Assembly: GCA_017523995.1 (NCBI GenBank)
Contig: JAFWUX010000235.1
Coordinates: 1-64,000 of the forward strand
Source: Oscillospiraceae bacterium
GTDB lineage: Bacteria; Bacillota_A; Clostridia; Oscillospirales; Ruminococcaceae
Direction: 5' to 3'
Length of the DNA: 64,000 bases
Shown: positions 27,010 to 36,163 of the stretch, piece after piece
Position numbering within the stretch: the first letter of the stretch is position 1
Layout: the number at the start of each line of letters is the position of its first letter
The notes under the pieces: model-generated
What the model was told of the DNA's origin: nothing
The model's database searches: none
The model's input: only the letters and a program-made list of their open reading frames with translations
Program-made: the position numbers and the translations under genes

Positions 27010-28572
27010 ATGCAGGACGGAGTTGCAAAGCAGCTTTCACAGGTTTATGACAACTGCGCGAAATGCGAAGAAAAAGGGTACCATGTCGGCGTACAGGGCA
27101 AATCCATGCAGGATTACCTGCGCTTTACACTGCTGAAATTCTATGTTTATCTGAGCAGCAGCAACGGCAATATTTCGATGGCGGAGATCGCGTATCTCAA
27201 TGATGCGCTCGGCTATTCGATGTCTGCGGATCAGATCGACCGCTTCAATGTCAGCAGCAAGATCACGAAATACAGTCTCAAGGACAGCATGATCACGATG
27301 ATGATGCCGTTCCTCAAAATGGATCTGGAGACTTCTCCGATCGGCCCGATGAGCCTTGCGTTCATTGAGTTCATCAATCAGGCGGGTCTCGATTTCATGA
27401 CCGTGGATAACGGCAGAACCGATCCGTTTATCATGCGTGATCTCGGAGCACTGGTGCTTGCGCTGCGCAATTTCCGCATTGAGTACATCACAAACTGGGA
27501 GAACATGATCCGCGAGCAGAAGCGCCGCGAGGAAATGGCAAACCGTCCGCCCTATGTGCCGGGCAGCGGCAATTCTCCGTGGGGTGCGCCGCAGGTTCCA
27601 CCGACGAATCTGACACCGATTGCGCCGAACGGTCAGCCGGTTGTGAACAACAACGCACCGCAGCAGAACAACGGTGCGCCGGTCAACCCGTTCCAGCAGC
27701 AGAATCAGCAGAACCAGAATGCGCAGCAGCCCAAGAAGGAAGAAAAGGAACTGACGCTTGACGAGCAGCTCGCAAAGCTGGAAGACCTCACCGGTCTGCA
27801 GGCGGTCAAGGAGGATCTCAAGAGCCTGATCAACCTGATCCGCGTCCGCAAGATGCGTGAGGACAGAGGCATGCCGCAGTCTGCGATGACGCTGCATATG
27901 GCGTTCCTCGGCAATCCGGGTACCGGTAAGACAACGGTCGCCCGTATCCTTGCAGGTATCTATAAATCGCTCGGCGTGCTGTCGAAAGGTCAGCTTGTCG
28001 AAGTGGACCGCTCCGGTCTGGTCTCCGGCTATGTCGGTCAGACCGCGATCAAGACGAAAGAGGTCATTGATTCCGCGATGGGCGGCGTGCTGTTCATCGA
28101 CGAGGCCTATGCGCTGACCGCGAACACCGGCAAGGGCGATTTCGGTCAGGAGGCTGTCAATACGCTGCTGAAAGCAATGGAGGACAACCGCGATGACCTG
28201 ATCGTCATTGTCGCAGGCTATTCCGATCTGATGATGGAATTCCTCGACAGCAACCCCGGTCTGCGTTCGCGCTTCAACAAGATCATCACATTTGAGGACT
28301 ACATGCCGGATGAACTGCTTGATATTTTCAAGAGCATCTGCACAAAATCCGGTATGACGATTACGAAGGAAGCCGAGGATGCAGTGCTGCAGTTCTTTAT
28401 CGAGCGCTGCGGTCTGAACCTCAAAACATTCGCAAATGCGCGTGATATCCGCAACTTCTATGAGCGCGCGATCACGAATCAGGCGAACCGTCTGGCGGCG
28501 ATTGAGTCCCCGACAAACGGTCAGCTCACCACGCTGACAATCGACGATGTCACCGGCATCGAGCTGAACTGA
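27010..28572 (+). CDS. CbxX/SpoVK-type AAA ATPase with N-terminal TerB-like helical domain
   Basis: 520 aa. Residues 1-175 are an all-helical domain that resembles TerB/co-chaperone-like domains. Residues 180-245 are a Pro/Asn/Gln-rich linker. Residues 250-520 are one AAA+ module of the CbxX/CfxQ/SpoVK class: [16 protein letters not shown] (Walker A), [12 protein letters not shown] (Walker B) and [15 protein letters not shown] (arginine finger). It probably remodels a protein partner. GGGAGG precedes ATG 27010. A cyclophilin gene follows 19 bp later, suggesting shared protein-folding work. Confidence 0.82.
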   Translation: MQDGVAKQLSQVYDNCAKCEEKGYHVGVQGKSMQDYLRFTLLKFYVYLSSSNGNISMAEIAYLNDALGYSMSADQIDRFNVSSKITKYSLKDSMITMMMPFLKMDLETSPIGPMSLAFIEFINQAGLDFMTVDNGRTDPFIMRDLGALVLALRNFRIEYITNWENMIREQKRREEMANRPPYVPGSGNSPWGAPQVPPTNLTPIAPNGQPVVNNNAPQQNNGAPVNPFQQQNQQNQNAQQPKKEEKELTLDEQLAKLEDLTGLQAVKEDLKSLINLIRVRKMREDRGMPQSAMTLHMAFLGNPGTGKTTVARILAGIYKSLGVLSKGQLVEVDRSGLVSGYVGQTAIKTKEVIDSAMGGVLFIDEAYALTANTGKGDFGQEAVNTLLKAMEDNRDDLIVIVAGYSDLMMEFLDSNPGLRSRFNKIITFEDYMPDELLDIFKSICTKSGMTITKEAEDAVLQFFIERCGLNLKTFANARDIRNFYERAITNQANRLAAIESPTNGQLTTLTIDDVTGIELN

Positions 28573-28591
28573 TACAGAAAGGATTATGATT

Positions 28592-29068
28592 ATGGTAGTT
28601 ATCACAATGGAAAACGGCAAGCAGATGAAGTTCAAGCTGCGCCCCGACTGCGCACCGATCTCCTGCGAAAACTTTGAGAAGCTCGTCAATCTGGGCTTTT
28701 ATGACGGTCTGTGCTTTCACAGAGTCATTTCCGGCTTTATGATTCAGGGCGGCTGCCCCGACGGTACCGGCATGGGCGGTCCGGGCTGGAATATCAAGGG
28801 TGAGTTCCTTGCAAACGGCGTGAACAATCCGCTCAAGCATACCCGCGGTGTGCTTTCGATGGCGCGCGCAGGTCATCCGGACAGCGCCGGTTCGCAGTTC
28901 TTCATCATGCATGCAGACGCGCCGTATCTTGACGGCAATTATGCGGCATTCGGCGAGATTATCGAGGGACTGGATGTTGTCGATGAGATCGCAGGTGTGC
29001 AGACGAATCCGATGGATCGCCCGCTCCAGCCGCAGATCATGAAAAAGGTCGAGATCATTCCCGACTGA
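28592..29068 (+). CDS. cyclophilin-type peptidyl-prolyl cis-trans isomerase
   Basis: 158-aa cytosolic cyclophilin without signal peptide. The active-site stretches are [34 protein letters not shown] and [12 protein letters not shown] 28592 is chosen over ATG 28586 because AAAGGA ends at 28583, giving 8-nt spacing. It ends at a strong terminator. Confidence 0.95.
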   Translation: MVVITMENGKQMKFKLRPDCAPISCENFEKLVNLGFYDGLCFHRVISGFMIQGGCPDGTGMGGPGWNIKGEFLANGVNNPLKHTRGVLSMARAGHPDSAGSQFFIMHADAPYLDGNYAAFGEIIEGLDVVDEIAGVQTNPMDRPLQPQIMKKVEIIPD

Positions 29069-29077
29069 TAAAAAACA

Positions 29078-29113
29078 CAGCGCACGACCGTTTTGATCGT
29101 GCGCTGATTTTTT
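29078..29113. terminator. bidirectional terminator after the cyclophilin gene
   Basis: CAGCGCACGA / TCGTGCGCTG stem with loop CCGTTTTGA and T-run ATTTTTT. It lies between convergent genes. Confidence 0.9.
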
Positions 29114-30611
29114 ATGGCTTCTCGGTAAACGTATCAATGACTGTCTTGCCGTCAGATGCATAGACATTGACAGTTCGCGGTTCATAGGTGCCGTTGTGCT
29201 GCGCCTCTGCGATTTTTTCTGCATCTTCCGGTGAATCCGGCAAATCGCCGATATAATCTTCTTTGTAGATATATCCCTGTTTGCCGTTGTCACCGATCAC
29301 GGAGATCAGATCCGGATAGTCTTCCAGATAGACACTGTCCGGTGTTGTCCCGTAGGTCTGACCGTTCTCGTTGATCTCATAATTGCCCGTGACATGTGGT
29401 GCTTTGACGGTGTGCTCCGGGTCGAGATATACGCCGTCCGGATCTATGCAGGTGTATCCATCCGGATTAAAGCGCTTGACGTCAATCTCAGCATCGACAG
29501 TCAGCGAGGTCAGCTCGAAATAGCCGTTGCGTGTGCCGTCCGGATCGAATGTCTCATAGCTGAGCAGAATGCCGGTTTCCACATCGGTACTGAGCCTGAA
29601 ACTGACCTCCTGAAAACTGCCCTCAAGGACAGCGCAGTTTCTGCCGAGCCGGATCTCCGTGCCTGTGACCTGCCATTTTTCAAAATTACCGAGTACTGAC
29701 ATTGCATAAACCTGCGGAAACAGACAGCTGCTGCAAATGCCGGGAGACAATGAAACAGGTCTGGTTATGCAGAAAGATTCGCCGTTTTTATCCACCCATG
29801 CGCGGTTATTGTCGCTGACGATCAGATCATTCTGGTGATTTGTGAGCATCGGGTTCTCTCGCGTCATATAGGTTTTGGTTTCTGAATACACAATATATTC
29901 CGTGTCGCCGACTAGAAAAATCTCACAGGGATTCTGTCCGGGCGAATCCTGCCGTTCATAGGATATACCGTTCACCAGATCAAGCTGAAACGTATCTTCG
30001 GTCTCGCCGACCGGGATCGCATAATTCATGGTGCCCTCTGCGGTGCGGTAATAGTCAATGCTGTTGAGCATCATGTGATAGAGATAGCTTTTCGCTTCGG
30101 GGTCGTTACAGTCCGCATCGGAATCCGCCGAAAAATATTTGTCAATATAGATTTGCTTGTCGATGACTGCGGGCTTGCTGCCGTTCTCAATGAAGCGCTG
30201 ATTTCCGGCGATTCTGACGTTTTCCGCCTCCTCATGCGTACCGATGCGCGGCGGTTCGTGAAGCTCCAGCGGGACATATTCGGGCAGGGGAGCGGACGAT
30301 TCTTCCTCCACTTCCGTGACCGCTGCCTGCTGCTCTCCGGATGTCAGAACCGGCTGATTCTTCCGGCTTTCGTGCAGGATCACGCCGCCGAAGCCTGCCG
30401 CAAACAGCAGACACGCCGCCGCAACAATGCCGGAGAACGCATAGGGACGCTCTGCGCGCTTTTTCTGCGGGATTGTCTGCTGCATCCGGAAAGCCGGAGC
30501 CGCCTCGCTGCGGGATGCATGCTGCCCGGCTTCCTGCGCAGATGCAAAGCATTCGTCGATCAGATCATCGGGCACATCGCGCAGTGCCTGCATGATATCC
30601 AGTGCCTTCAT
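29112..30611 (-). CDS. probable anti-sigma factor, membrane-anchored
   Basis: 499 aa. A short cytosolic N-terminus (residues 1-58) precedes one membrane helix (FSGIVAAACLLFAAGFGGVI, about 59-78) and a large external domain of about 415 residues. This topology, and the ATGA overlap with an ECF sigma gene, indicate an anti-sigma factor that holds the sigma at the membrane and senses an external signal. The external domain has no family I recognise; its C-terminus repeats short Asp/Tyr/Pro-rich segments. Start ATG 30611 follows AGGAGG. Confidence 0.75.
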   Translation of the reverse strand: MKALDIMQALRDVPDDLIDECFASAQEAGQHASRSEAAPAFRMQQTIPQKKRAERPYAFSGIVAAACLLFAAGFGGVILHESRKNQPVLTSGEQQAAVTEVEEESSAPLPEYVPLELHEPPRIGTHEEAENVRIAGNQRFIENGSKPAVIDKQIYIDKYFSADSDADCNDPEAKSYLYHMMLNSIDYYRTAEGTMNYAIPVGETEDTFQLDLVNGISYERQDSPGQNPCEIFLVGDTEYIVYSETKTYMTRENPMLTNHQNDLIVSDNNRAWVDKNGESFCITRPVSLSPGICSSCLFPQVYAMSVLGNFEKWQVTGTEIRLGRNCAVLEGSFQEVSFRLSTDVETGILLSYETFDPDGTRNGYFELTSLTVDAEIDVKRFNPDGYTCIDPDGVYLDPEHTVKAPHVTGNYEINENGQTYGTTPDSVYLEDYPDLISVIGDNGKQGYIYKEDYIGDLPDSPEDAEKIAEAQHNGTYEPRTVNVYASDGKTVIDTFTEKP

Positions 30612-31168
30612 AAGAGCTCCTCCTTTCTGAGGTATTCTTTCAGTTTTTTGCGTAGGCGCAGCAGCGTCATTTTGACGGCGCTGACGCCCATTTGATTCTG
30701 CTCCGCGATCTGCTGCACCGGTTCTGAAAGATAATACCGCTGCATAAACATGCGCCTGTGTTCGGGCGGCAGTGTGCGGAGCCATGCGGTCAGGGCTTCG
30801 GTCAGCTCACGCTGTTCGATCTCCCGCTCCACATGGGTTTCCGAGGGGATGATCTCGCTGAGCTCATCGAGCGCTTCTGTGAGCTGCGTGCCGCCGCGCT
30901 TGAGACGGTGTGTGTGTTCATATTTTTTGATTGCGATTCTGCCTGCGAGCGCGGTCAGATAGGCGCGCAGATTGTCAGGCTGCTGCGGCGGAATCGAATT
31001 CCACACGCTGAGCAGAAGGTCATTGAGAACCTCCTCGGCGTCCTGACGGCTGCCCGTCATGCGGTATGCAATCTGATAGCACAGCGCACCGTATTGCGCC
31101 CTGATGTGTTCCAAAGCCTGTTCATCCCGCTTCTGCAGCAGCGAAATGATGATGCTGTCTTCCGGCAT
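30608..31168 (-). CDS. ECF-type RNA polymerase sigma factor
   Basis: 186-aa two-region sigma-70 factor. Region 2 includes YQIAYRMTGSRQDAEEVLNDLLLSVW. Region 4 includes LPPEHRRMFMQRYYLSEPVQQIAEQNQMGVSAVKMTLLRLRKKL. GGAGGTGAG precedes ATG 31168. It is coupled to the anti-sigma gene. Its own promoter was not identified; a terminator separates it from the SCIFF gene upstream. Confidence 0.92.
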   Translation of the reverse strand: MPEDSIIISLLQKRDEQALEHIRAQYGALCYQIAYRMTGSRQDAEEVLNDLLLSVWNSIPPQQPDNLRAYLTALAGRIAIKKYEHTHRLKRGGTQLTEALDELSEIIPSETHVEREIEQRELTEALTAWLRTLPPEHRRMFMQRYYLSEPVQQIAEQNQMGVSAVKMTLLRLRKKLKEYLRKEELL

Positions 31169-31235
31169 TTGCTCACCTCCCTCTGTATATGTAGTCCCGA
31201 ACCGCGTGATTCGGTCACATAATATCCATATAAAC

Positions 31236-31265
31236 GAAAAACGCCGCCCGAAAGCCGGACGGCGT
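31236..31265 (-). terminator. terminator of the SCIFF gene
   Basis: Minus strand CGCCG..CGGCG hairpin with GC-rich inner part, followed by GTTTTTCG. It makes the SCIFF gene monocistronic. Confidence 0.85.
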
Positions 31266-31280
31266 ATATCGTATCTGCAA

Positions 31281-31436
31281 TTACTGCTTCTTCTGCTGCT
31301 TGCTCTCGCACTGCTGATTTGCAATGCCGCAGCTCGTCTTGCACGCAGACTGGCAGGAAGTCTGGCATTCGCCGCAGCCGCCGTTCTTTGCGCTCTCGCA
31401 GAGGCTGCGAGTCTCGATGGTCTGGATATGACGCAT
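31281..31436 (-). CDS. scfA: SCIFF-family ranthipeptide precursor
   Basis: 51-aa peptide MRHIQTIETRSLCESAK..., then GGCGECQTSCQSACKTSC, GIANQQCE and a Lys/Gln tail. The core G-E-C-Q-T-S-C-Q-S-A-C-K-T-S-C is the hallmark of SCIFF (six cysteines in forty-five) peptides, in which a radical SAM enzyme links cysteines to neighbouring residues by thioether bonds. Seven cysteines are present in total (C13, 21, 24, 28, 32, 36, 43). GGAGGG lies 9 nt before ATG 31436. The maturase gene that normally follows is absent; a terminator and a sigma-factor gene take its place. Confidence 0.93.
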   Translation of the reverse strand: MRHIQTIETRSLCESAKNGGCGECQTSCQSACKTSCGIANQQCESKQQKKQ

Positions 31437-31514
31437 GATAAAGTCCCTCCTTCATCGGAATGTCCGCGGAAAACCGCAGCGTGAGGGTGCCGAAAGGCAC
31501 ATTTACTCCTTTGT

Positions 31515-31543
31515 ATTATAGCATATTTTTGCAGATAAGTCAA
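31515..31543 (-). promoter_or_regulatory. strong sigma-A promoter of scfA
   Basis: Minus strand TTGACT (31543-31538), 17-bp spacer with TG before the -10, TATAAT (31520-31515). The leader of about 70 nt contains a stable GTGCC-TTTC-GGCAC hairpin. Confidence 0.88.
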
Positions 31544-31603
31544 GCATGAAACGGAAAAGCGCAATCTTTCTTGTAAAAATCCAAATAATCAGGCGAAAAT
31601 GCC

Positions 31604-31631
31604 TTGCTTTTCCGAAAAAATATGGTAAAAT
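31604..31631 (+). promoter_or_regulatory. promoter of proS
   Basis: TTGCTT (31604-31609), 16-bp spacer, TAAAAT (31626-31631), divergent from the scfA promoter. The spacer starts with the near-palindrome TTTTCCGAAAAA. Confidence 0.65.
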
Positions 31632-31688
31632 AAAAGAGTTTGGAGCACGCTGTCATGCGCGCAGAAAGTACAGAAAGGAAGAACTTAC

Positions 31689-33401
31689 ATGAAGGTTGCA
31701 AATATGCTCGGAGAGCGTTTCAAGAACGCGCCGAAGGACTGTGTGATCGAGAGCCATGCGCTGATGATGCGCGGCGGCTATATGAAATATATGGCAAACG
31801 GCATTTTCTCGCTTTTTACACCGGCAAAGCGCATTATGCGCAAGATCGAGCAGATCATCCGTGAGGAGATGGATGCGGTTGACGGTCAGGAGGTTATGTT
31901 CCCGGTTGTCATGCCCGCATCGCTCTGGGAGGAGTCCGGCAGATACACCAGCATCGGCAGCGAGATGGCACGCTGGAAGGATCGCTCCGGCAATCCGATG
32001 GTGCTCGGTATGACGCACGAGGAGGCGGCTGTCCACCTTGCAAGAGACACCGCGCAGTCCTATGCGGATTTCCCGTTCATGATCTATCAGATTCAGACCA
32101 AGTTCCGTGATGAGCCGCGTGCAAGAGGCGGTCTGATCCGTGTCCGTGAGTTCACGATGAAGGACGCATACTCCTTCCACACCTCGCAGGCTGACCTTGA
32201 GCGCTACTATGCGCGCGTCTATGATGCCTACAACCGCATCTTTGAGCGCTGCGGCTGCAAGAACTTCATTTCCGTGCAGTCCGATTCCGGCATGATGGGC
32301 GGCAGCATCTCACATGAGTTCATGCTGCTGACCGAGGTCGGCGAGGATACGCTTGCAATCTGCGACTGCGGCTACCGTGCCAATATGGAGGCAGCGGTTG
32401 TCAGCGTGACCAATGAGCCGGGCGAGATCGCACCGCTCACCAAGGTTGCAACACCGAATATCAAGACGATCGACGATCTCAAGAACTTCCTCAAGATGGA
32501 TGAGAAGCAGCTTGCAAAGGCGGTTGTCTATCAGAAGAACGCGGATGACAGCTTTATCATCGCGTTCATCCGCGGCGACCTCGAGGTCAACGAGACCAAG
32601 CTGCGCAACTTCCTCGGCTATGAGATTCATCCGGCTGTTGAGATTCCGGAGGAGAGCGGCATCGTGCCGGGCTTCATCGGTCCGGTCGGTCTGCCGAAGA
32701 ATATCACGGTTGTTTACGATGCATCGCTCAAGGGCATTGAGGCACTTGTCTGCGGCGCAAACGAGCTTGATACACACTATACCGGTCTGAACGTGCAGCG
32801 CGATCTCGGCGATGTTCACTATGTTGACGTCGCAAAGAGCTTTGCCGGCGCGATCTGTCCGGAGTGCGGCAAGCCACATATCCACATTGAAAAGGGTATC
32901 GAGATCGGCAACATCTTCCAGCTCGGCAAGAAGTATACCGAATCCATGGGCATGACCTATCTCGACGAGAACGGCGAGCGTCAGGTTCCGATCATGGGCT
33001 GCTACGGCATTGGTGTCGGCAGACTGTGTGCTTCCGTCTGCCAGGAGAGCCACGATGATTACGGCCCGATCTGGCCGATCAGCATCGCACCGTGGCAGGT
33101 TGAGGTCTGCAACCTGCGCGTGGATGATCCGGCAGTCAAGGAGGCGGCTGACCGTCTCTATGCAGAGCTGCTTTCGCTCGGCGTCGAGGTGCTCTATGAT
33201 GACAGAGACATCCGTCCGGGTGCCATGTTCGCAGATGCCGATCTGTTCGGTATTCCGCTGCGTGCCGTGATCAGCCCGAAGTCGCTGGCAGCAGGCGGTA
33301 TCGAGATCTCTGCGCGTGACAAGTCCTTCCGCGAGACCATTCCGGCAGCTGAGGCAGCAGTCTGGCTGCGCGACAAGGTTGTCGAAATGCTGAACGCCTG
33401 A
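31689..33401 (+). CDS. proS: prolyl-tRNA synthetase (bacterial type)
   Basis: 570-aa class II synthetase. Motif 2 is FRDEPRARGGLIRVREFTMKDAYSFH. Motif 3 is MGCYGIGVGRLCAS. An insertion domain of the YbaK-like editing type lies between them (about 235-385), and the anticodon-binding domain ends the protein. AGAAAGGAAG precedes ATG 31689. It ends at a strong terminator. Confidence 0.97.
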   Translation: MKVANMLGERFKNAPKDCVIESHALMMRGGYMKYMANGIFSLFTPAKRIMRKIEQIIREEMDAVDGQEVMFPVVMPASLWEESGRYTSIGSEMARWKDRSGNPMVLGMTHEEAAVHLARDTAQSYADFPFMIYQIQTKFRDEPRARGGLIRVREFTMKDAYSFHTSQADLERYYARVYDAYNRIFERCGCKNFISVQSDSGMMGGSISHEFMLLTEVGEDTLAICDCGYRANMEAAVVSVTNEPGEIAPLTKVATPNIKTIDDLKNFLKMDEKQLAKAVVYQKNADDSFIIAFIRGDLEVNETKLRNFLGYEIHPAVEIPEESGIVPGFIGPVGLPKNITVVYDASLKGIEALVCGANELDTHYTGLNVQRDLGDVHYVDVAKSFAGAICPECGKPHIHIEKGIEIGNIFQLGKKYTESMGMTYLDENGERQVPIMGCYGIGVGRLCASVCQESHDDYGPIWPISIAPWQVEVCNLRVDDPAVKEAADRLYAELLSLGVEVLYDDRDIRPGAMFADADLFGIPLRAVISPKSLAAGGIEISARDKSFRETIPAAEAAVWLRDKVVEMLNA

Positions 33402-33416
33402 TTCAACAGAACAGAA

Positions 33417-33458
33417 AATCCGCGAAATCAGAGTGAACTGATTTCGCGGATTGTTTTT
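33417..33458. terminator. bidirectional terminator after proS
   Basis: AATCCGCGAAATCA / TGATTTCGCGGATT stem with an 8-nt loop and GTTTTT, between convergent genes. Confidence 0.92.
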
Positions 33459-34377
33459 ATGTGAAGTGCCAGCCGTCATCGAGCAGCACGCCGACATGGT
33501 AATCAAGCGGTGTGAGATTCTCAGCAAACTGCGGGGGATCGCTTCCTTCATAGGTGATCGGTCCGACCTCATTGACAACTGAGAGCAGCTCGCCGTTATA
33601 TTGGTACCATGTTGCGCCGCCGCTGCCCATGTGTGCCCACTGCGTAACGATCATGCGCGTTTCCTCATCGCGATAGTAGCCATAGACGTGTAACCCGCTG
33701 AAACTGCTGCCAATCAGCATGACGGTGTTGTTCTTGAAGGTATAGAAGCAGATGGAACGGTCTGCCTCGCAGGAGCCGGTGTTGACAATCAGTTCGTCTG
33801 TGCCGTCCCTGTCCATATCGAAATAGACGTAGTCGAGCAGGTTGGCAAAGTTTGTGACCGGATTGCCGTCCAGACCGCGGTACTCACGCCGCGCCTTCAG
33901 CTCCTCGATGTATGCCTCATACGCGGCGTGATAATCGAACACCGGTGCAGGATCGGGACTTGATTCCACAGCGGGTTCACCGCTCAGGCTTTCGTTTGTG
34001 CCGATCAGCTCGAGCTTTTCCGTGACAGCGCATACATTGCCCTTCGTGACGCTGTATTCATCGGTGCTGAGACCGTAAAAATCGCTTTTCGTAATCGTGA
34101 TGGTATATGTGCCCTCCGGTACCATGAGCTCAAAGTAGCCTTTCTGGTCGGTCGAGGTTTCGTATTTTGCGGCTGTGGTGACCTCCTCTGCGGTGATCCG
34201 GGCGCCGGAGACAAGTTCGCCGTTTTTACGCTTATGGACGCTGCCGGTGATCGTGCCGCATTCCGCCGGATCAAGCGGAGCAGCAGCTGCATCGCGGTCG
34301 CCGCAGGCTGTCAGTGTGCCCGCTGCGGAGGTGCAGAGTATGAGTGCAGCAGCGCAAAGCATGAATTGTTTTCTCAT
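33457..34377 (-). CDS. lipoprotein with carboxypeptidase-regulatory-like domain
   Basis: 306 aa. The N-terminus is a lipoprotein signal with Cys in GTLTACGD. Residues 42-120 form a beta-sandwich of the carboxypeptidase-regulatory (peptidase-associated) kind: GTITGSVHKRKNGELVSGARI, GYFELMVPEGTYTITITKS. Residues 150-306 include a segment with an Asp-rich FG-GAP-like turn (FDMDRDGTDELIV). Likely an external binding or structural protein. AAAAGGAG precedes ATG 34377. Own promoter at 34413-34441. Confidence 0.8.
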   Translation of the reverse strand: MRKQFMLCAAALILCTSAAGTLTACGDRDAAAAPLDPAECGTITGSVHKRKNGELVSGARITAEEVTTAAKYETSTDQKGYFELMVPEGTYTITITKSDFYGLSTDEYSVTKGNVCAVTEKLELIGTNESLSGEPAVESSPDPAPVFDYHAAYEAYIEELKARREYRGLDGNPVTNFANLLDYVYFDMDRDGTDELIVNTGSCEADRSICFYTFKNNTVMLIGSSFSGLHVYGYYRDEETRMIVTQWAHMGSGGATWYQYNGELLSVVNEVGPITYEGSDPPQFAENLTPLDYHVGVLLDDGWHFT

Positions 34378-34412
34378 AGTTGATCTCCTTTTGTACGAAA
34401 ATCATTATTATT

Positions 34413-34441
34413 ATCATATCATATTGCGCTGAAAATGTCAA
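34413..34441 (-). promoter_or_regulatory. sigma-A promoter of the carboxypeptidase-like lipoprotein
   Basis: Minus strand TTGACA (34441-34436), 17-bp spacer, TATGAT (34418-34413). Confidence 0.85.
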
Positions 34442-34463
34442 CCTTCAATTCCTGCGCTTGGTA

Positions 34464-34497
34464 CAGAAAAGCACCGTACTGTTTCGGTACGGTGCTC
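34464..34497 (-). terminator. terminator of the MATE gene
   Basis: AGCACCGTA / TACGGTGCT hairpin with TTTTC after it on the minus strand. Confidence 0.85.
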
Positions 34498-34501
34498 TGT
34501 G

Positions 34502-35878
34502 TTAAGTCAGATTTTTGTTGCTGGTCGGGATTGTCCGCTCCTTCGGCTGATAGCGGTAGACATAAACGCCGTAGGGCTTTGCGATATAAAAGCTGATTAC
34601 GCTGCTGACGCCAAGCGTCAGGAGTTCCGCGATCGGGATTGTCAGCCAGATGCCGTTGATCGAGCGTGTGAAGTAGAACACGAATGCGAGCGGCACTACA
34701 AGCAGTGCGCCGCGCAGCAGGGAGACAACCTGAGCAGCCGTCGGGAGCTCGCATGCGGTGAAGTACACGGTGAAAATCGAGTTGATGCCCATGAACGGCA
34801 TGAACAGGAAATAAAGCCGCAGACCGTGCTCAGCAACCGACTGAAGCTGTGTCTGTGCATCACTGTTGAACAGCGCAACCTGTGTGCCGGTCTTGAGATA
34901 AAGTGCAATGTATGCGCCTGCTGCAAGAATCACAGCGGTGATGACGGAAATGCGGCAGAGATAACGGATGCCCTTTTCGTCATGCTCGCCGCGCAGGGAG
35001 CACATCAGCGGCTGCACACCGCCCGAGAGTCCGGTGAAGATCGCTGTAAAGACAATCGCAAGATTTGCGATAATGCCGTATGCAGCGATGCCGGTATTGC
35101 CGAGCAGTCTGTAGATGACGAAGTTGAACACGAGAATCACGATGCCGCCGGAGCACTCCGTCAGGAGCGAATAGAGACCGAGAGACACAATGTTTTTGGT
35201 AATCTCTTTGGAAGGGCGGATTCTGCGCAGCTGAAATGCATTCCAGCCCGTCAGGAAGTGAATGCTCATGATTGCCATGCTGATGAACGGTGCGATGCAT
35301 GTTGCAAGCGCCGCGCCGCGCATACCCATATTGTACTGGAAAATGAAAACATAATCCAGCACAACATTTGCCGCGCTGCTGCCGAGCACGCCTGCCATTG
35401 CAAGCTTGGGCGCGCAGTCATTGCGCATGAAGTTGACAAGCAGCTGATTCAGGATAAAGGCAGGGGAGAACAGCAGAACGGTGCGCAGATAGCTGTGCGC
35501 CATATCAAAGATGCTGCTGTCTGCGCCGAGAAGCATCGTGACCTGCCGCGAGAAGAAAATACCGGTCAGTTCAAATACAGCCGATATCATCAACGCTGCG
35601 TAGAAGGCGTTTGTAAAGATTTTATCCGTTTCGCGGCGTTCCACATGACAATAGAGCATGGAGAACTTGCTGCCGCCGCCGATGCCGAGCATCAGACCGA
35701 ATCCATTTATGAAATTAAAAACAGGAAGGCACAGGTTCAGCGCGGCAAGACCGTCTGCTCCCATACCTTTCGCTATGAAATATGTATCAATCAGGATATA
35801 GACGGAAATGCCTAACGTGCTGATGATATTAAAGACAATGTACTTAAAAAACTGCGACCGAATATTAGATCTGTTCAT
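34502..35878 (-). CDS. MATE-family efflux transporter
   Basis: 458-aa, twelve-helix multidrug/cation antiporter of the inner membrane. Typical segments are STLGISVYILIDTYFIAKGMGADGLAALNLCLP (helix 1-2), GIGGGSKFSM and the matching second-half GVQPLMCSLRGEH. Length is normal. AGAGG precedes ATG 35878. Promoter with extended -10 at 35950-35978. The 140 bp further upstream hold three inverted repeats. Substrate unknown. Confidence 0.9.
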   Translation of the reverse strand: MNRSNIRSQFFKYIVFNIISTLGISVYILIDTYFIAKGMGADGLAALNLCLPVFNFINGFGLMLGIGGGSKFSMLYCHVERRETDKIFTNAFYAALMISAVFELTGIFFSRQVTMLLGADSSIFDMAHSYLRTVLLFSPAFILNQLLVNFMRNDCAPKLAMAGVLGSSAANVVLDYVFIFQYNMGMRGAALATCIAPFISMAIMSIHFLTGWNAFQLRRIRPSKEITKNIVSLGLYSLLTECSGGIVILVFNFVIYRLLGNTGIAAYGIIANLAIVFTAIFTGLSGGVQPLMCSLRGEHDEKGIRYLCRISVITAVILAAGAYIALYLKTGTQVALFNSDAQTQLQSVAEHGLRLYFLFMPFMGINSIFTVYFTACELPTAAQVVSLLRGALLVVPLAFVFYFTRSINGIWLTIPIAELLTLGVSSVISFYIAKPYGVYVYRYQPKERTIPTSNKNLT

Positions 35879-35949
35879 ACAAATATACCTCTTTTTCTGT
35901 CAATTCTTTGTGTACTTAAATGTTATGGTGAGGCGCTAAATATGATGAT

Positions 35950-35978
35950 ATTATATCATAAACGGAGCAAAAAAGCAA
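35950..35978 (-). promoter_or_regulatory. extended -10 promoter of the MATE gene
   Basis: Minus strand TTGCTT (35978-35973), 17-bp spacer ending TGA, TATAAT (35955-35950). Confidence 0.8.
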
Positions 35979-36004
35979 GGATTATCATATAGATTCTCCA
36001 AAAC

Positions 36005-36098
36005 GCACAATTTGGATACGCTTCAATTGTGCATTATTCTAATTTGCTAGTATGTTAGCATAATAAAGCAAACATCAATGTGAATATTCTTGATGTTT
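36005..36098. repeat. three tandem inverted repeats upstream of the MATE promoter
   Basis: GCACAATT(36005-36012)/AATTGTGC(36025-36032), TGCTA(36045-36049)/TAGCA(36056-36060) and AAACATCAA(36070-36078)/TTGATGTTT(36090-36098). They lie between the MATE promoter and the terminator of the glp-like operon. They may be operator sites or transcript hairpins. Confidence 0.5.
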
Positions 36099-36107
36099 CT
36101 GTACAGA

Positions 36108-36140
36108 CAAATACAGCCGGAGACAATCACTCCGGCTGTA
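36108..36140 (-). terminator. terminator of the glp-like operon
   Basis: ACAGCCGGAG / CTCCGGCTGT hairpin with a 7-nt loop; short T-rich tail on the minus strand. Confidence 0.65.
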
Positions 36141-36163
36141 CAACTTTATGCATATTTGTGCAA

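Noticed and set aside
25726..28689. Minus-strand open frames opposite tyrS and the AAA ATPase
   Set aside because: Both plus-strand proteins are clear families; the antisense frames are shadows.
31450..31500. A 16-codon upstream frame (MCLSAPSR...) in the scfA leader
   Set aside because: It has an SD-like AAGGAG but only 3-nt spacing; too weak to call a leader peptide.
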